A stretch of 64,000 nucleotides of DNA from Nocardia sp. SYP-A9097 (lineage in GTDB: Bacteria > Actinomycetota > Actinomycetes > Mycobacteriales > Mycobacteriaceae): positions 744,001 through 808,000 of the forward strand of contig NZ_WJIC01000001.1 of NCBI RefSeq assembly GCF_009649815.1, read 5' to 3'. Positions 62,443-64,000 of the stretch are shown here, piece by piece; position 1 is the first letter of the stretch, and each line of letters starts with the position of its first letter. A program made the position numbers and the translations under genes. The notes below the pieces were generated by a model. It was not told the DNA's origin. It saw nothing but the letters and a program-made list of their open reading frames with translations, and made no database searches.

Positions 62443-63834
62443 GTGGTCCGGCAATGGTCAGGTAAAGAGGCCCGTGCCCTCCGCGATGCCAAACGGATGA
62501 GTATCCGGGAGTTCGCGGCGCATTTGGGCGTACACGAACGGCTGGTGTCGAAGTGGGAGGCCGGTGGCAACCGGGTTCATCCCCGGCCTGTCAATCAGGC
62601 CGCTCTCGATACCTCCCTTGCCAGGTCCGACGATGTTGTGCGGGCACGGTTCGCGGCTTTGATCGACCAGCCCTTGATCGACCGCCCTGTACCCGGTTTC
62701 GATGCGCGCCAGGATGTTCCGGCGCAGGCCAGTTACTCCAGCGACGCGGAACTGCTGGCACTCGTCGATTCGGGTGCGATGAGGGGCGATGCGTTAGCGG
62801 CTATTTCGGAGAGGGACCTGATCATGGCGGCTGCCCATGAAGCGAGCGAGCATGCGGGCAGGGCGGAGAGTTCCAATGTGGGTACCACCACATTGGAACA
62901 GCTCGATGCCGATGTCACGCGGATCGCCAATGACTATGTGCACGTGCCACCCGTGCCCATGATGGTGGAGATGCTGCGGGTGCGCCGCCGCGTCTACCGC
63001 CTGCTGGAGGGGCATCAGCGTCCGGCCGATACCGGGCATCTGTATCTGCTCGCGGGCACTCTGTCCGGTCTGCTGGCCAATGCCAGTACCGATCTCGGCT
63101 ATGTCGATGCGGCGGGTGAACAGGCAAGGGCCGCTTGGGCTTACGCGGAGTTGTGCGAGCACAACGGTTTACGCGCCTGGACCCGCGGTATGCAGGCGCT
63201 CATCGAGTACTGGTCGGAGCGGCCGCGGCGCGCGGTACTGCTGGCGCAGAGCGGTCAGCAGTACGCGGACTCCGCGACCGCGCAGGTGCGCCTGCACAAT
63301 ATCGAGGCGCGCATCTGGTCGCGGCTGGGTTCGCCCGCCGATACCGAGCGCTGTATTCGCGCCGCGGACGATGCGCGGGACGGCGATATCAGCGACACGC
63401 TGCACGACGAGGTCGGCGGCGTGTTCGGTTTCAACCAGCCCAAGGCGCAGTACTACGCGGGCGCGACCTATATCCATCTCGGTCAGGCCGAGCCCGCACT
63501 GGCGGCGACCCGCCGCGCCATCGAGCTGTACTCCAACGGTCCGGTCGAACAGCGCTCATACGGTGCGGAGGCCCTGGCCCGGGTGGACAGCGCCGCCGCG
63601 CACCTGATCAACGGGAGTCTGGACGGGGCCGCCGAGGCGCTGGAGCCGGTGCTGCGACTGGACGAGGACAAGCGCATCGCGCAATTGGAGGAGCGGCTCA
63701 CCGGCCTGCGGCAACGCCTGACCCGCCCGGAATTCCGGGAGGCCGTCGAGGCCCGTCAGCTGGACGAGAGAATCGAGGAGTTCTGCGGAACCACCGCCGC
63801 CAAGGGCATGTTGCCGCCCGATACGCCGCGTTGA
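62443..63834 (+). CDS. XRE-family regulator with TPR-like C-terminal region
   Basis: 463 residues. Helix-turn-helix at about 8-62 (ALRDAKRMSIREFAAHLGVH, then ERLVSKWEAGG). After an acidic linker, residues 165-460 form repeated helical pairs of TPR type (for example AGEQARAAWAYAELCEHNGL and GATYIHLGQAEPALAATRRA). In Streptomyces and Nocardia such proteins are signal-responsive repressors or activators, often beside small genes they control. GTG at 62443 with AAGGA 8-12 bases upstream. Its divergent neighbour is the small prim-pol-like gene. Confidence 0.9.
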   Translation: MVRQWSGKEARALRDAKRMSIREFAAHLGVHERLVSKWEAGGNRVHPRPVNQAALDTSLARSDDVVRARFAALIDQPLIDRPVPGFDARQDVPAQASYSSDAELLALVDSGAMRGDALAAISERDLIMAAAHEASEHAGRAESSNVGTTTLEQLDADVTRIANDYVHVPPVPMMVEMLRVRRRVYRLLEGHQRPADTGHLYLLAGTLSGLLANASTDLGYVDAAGEQARAAWAYAELCEHNGLRAWTRGMQALIEYWSERPRRAVLLAQSGQQYADSATAQVRLHNIEARIWSRLGSPADTERCIRAADDARDGDISDTLHDEVGGVFGFNQPKAQYYAGATYIHLGQAEPALAATRRAIELYSNGPVEQRSYGAEALARVDSAAAHLINGSLDGAAEALEPVLRLDEDKRIAQLEERLTGLRQRLTRPEFREAVEARQLDERIEEFCGTTAAKGMLPPDTPR

Positions 63835-63871
63835 AAAAAGCTGGTTGCGGACGGATGGCACCATTGGACGG

Positions 63872-64000
63872 GTGAGTCCTTCCAGTCACCTACCGCATCG
63901 GTCCCCGCGCGTCCTGGAGCAGTCGACCAAACTCCAGAACGTGGTCTACGAAATCCGGGGGCCGGTACACGCGCACGCGGCACGACTGGAGTCCGAGGGT
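63872..64000 (+). CDS. PLP-dependent aminotransferase, N-terminal fragment (runs off the window)
   Basis: 43 codons from GTG 63872 to the window edge. The sequence QSTKLQNVVYEIRGPVHAHA matches the start of the alanine/aspartate aminotransferase (AspC/AlaA, Rv0337c-type) family very well. The catalytic Lys is outside the window. Assigned from the N-terminus only. Confidence 0.85.
   Translation, partial: MSPSSHLPHRSPRVLEQSTKLQNVVYEIRGPVHAHAARLESEG

Overview
The window is high-GC actinobacterial DNA, most likely from Nocardia or a close mycolic-acid-bearing relative. It encodes the mycolate exporter MmpL3 and the arabinan glycosyltransferase AftD. It also keeps, in nearly the same order, homologues of the Mycobacterium tuberculosis block Rv0205-Rv0244c: AI-2E protein, mmpL3, NYN protein, trmB, dynamin-like pair, PEP carboxykinase, aldehyde dehydrogenase, methyltransferase/glycosyltransferase, DUF3068, acyltransferase, aftD, DUF2613, lpqI, TetR, htdX, fabG4, fadA2, fadE5. 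The Mtb comparison is from memory of family order, not from a search. Genus is inferred; order-level placement is firm.

Layout. 1-3.4 kb: end of an AI-2E transporter, a two-component system and a DUF1707 protein. 3.5-7.2 kb: hydrolase, VapBC-type module, large DUF2339 membrane protein. 7.3-13.6 kb (minus): lipase, trmB, NYN protein and mmpL3, the last three translationally coupled. 13.8-18.2 kb (plus): two dynamin-like genes and PEP carboxykinase. 18.4-19.9 kb: aldehyde dehydrogenase. 19.9-20.8 kb: an AT-richer patch with two small orphan genes. 20.8-34.4 kb: envelope glycan region (methyltransferase, GT4, GT-C-like protein, MOP-type flippase, DUF3068, acyltransferase, AftD, DUF2613). 34.5-38.1 kb: isochorismate synthase, universal stress protein, and a small unknown gene paired with an ADP-ribosylglycohydrolase-like gene. 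38.2-50.8 kb: fatty-acid oxidation genes (fadA2, fabG4-htdX, fadE5) interleaved with a DUF5685 Cys-rich protein, TetR regulator, LpqI, 6-phosphogluconate dehydrogenase and a VanW protein. 51-57.4 kb: hydrolases, methyltransferase, secreted DUF4185 protein, enoyl-CoA hydratase, a MazEF-like module, twin lipoproteins and tRNA-Gly(CCC). 57.7-64 kb: ctaD, dcd, a membrane-anchored Hsp70-like protein, a paralogue of the small 36.4-kb gene, an XRE/TPR regulator and the start of an alanine/aspartate aminotransferase.

How it works together: most of the window serves the mycolate/arabinogalactan envelope and lipid catabolism. A palindromic operator, CTTAC-N6-GTAAG, lies in front of the TetR gene and between the divergent fadA2 and fabG4-htdX genes. 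Weaker versions lie before fadE5, so one regulator probably controls the lipid set.

The non-coding layer is unusually rich. There is a REP-like hairpin element found in intergenic DNA and inside two coding sequences, a second dispersed repeat of about 55 bp, two tandem intergenic repeats, a palindromic cluster of DnaA boxes, and several strong hairpin terminators. No CRISPR array, insertion sequence, prophage or rRNA was seen.
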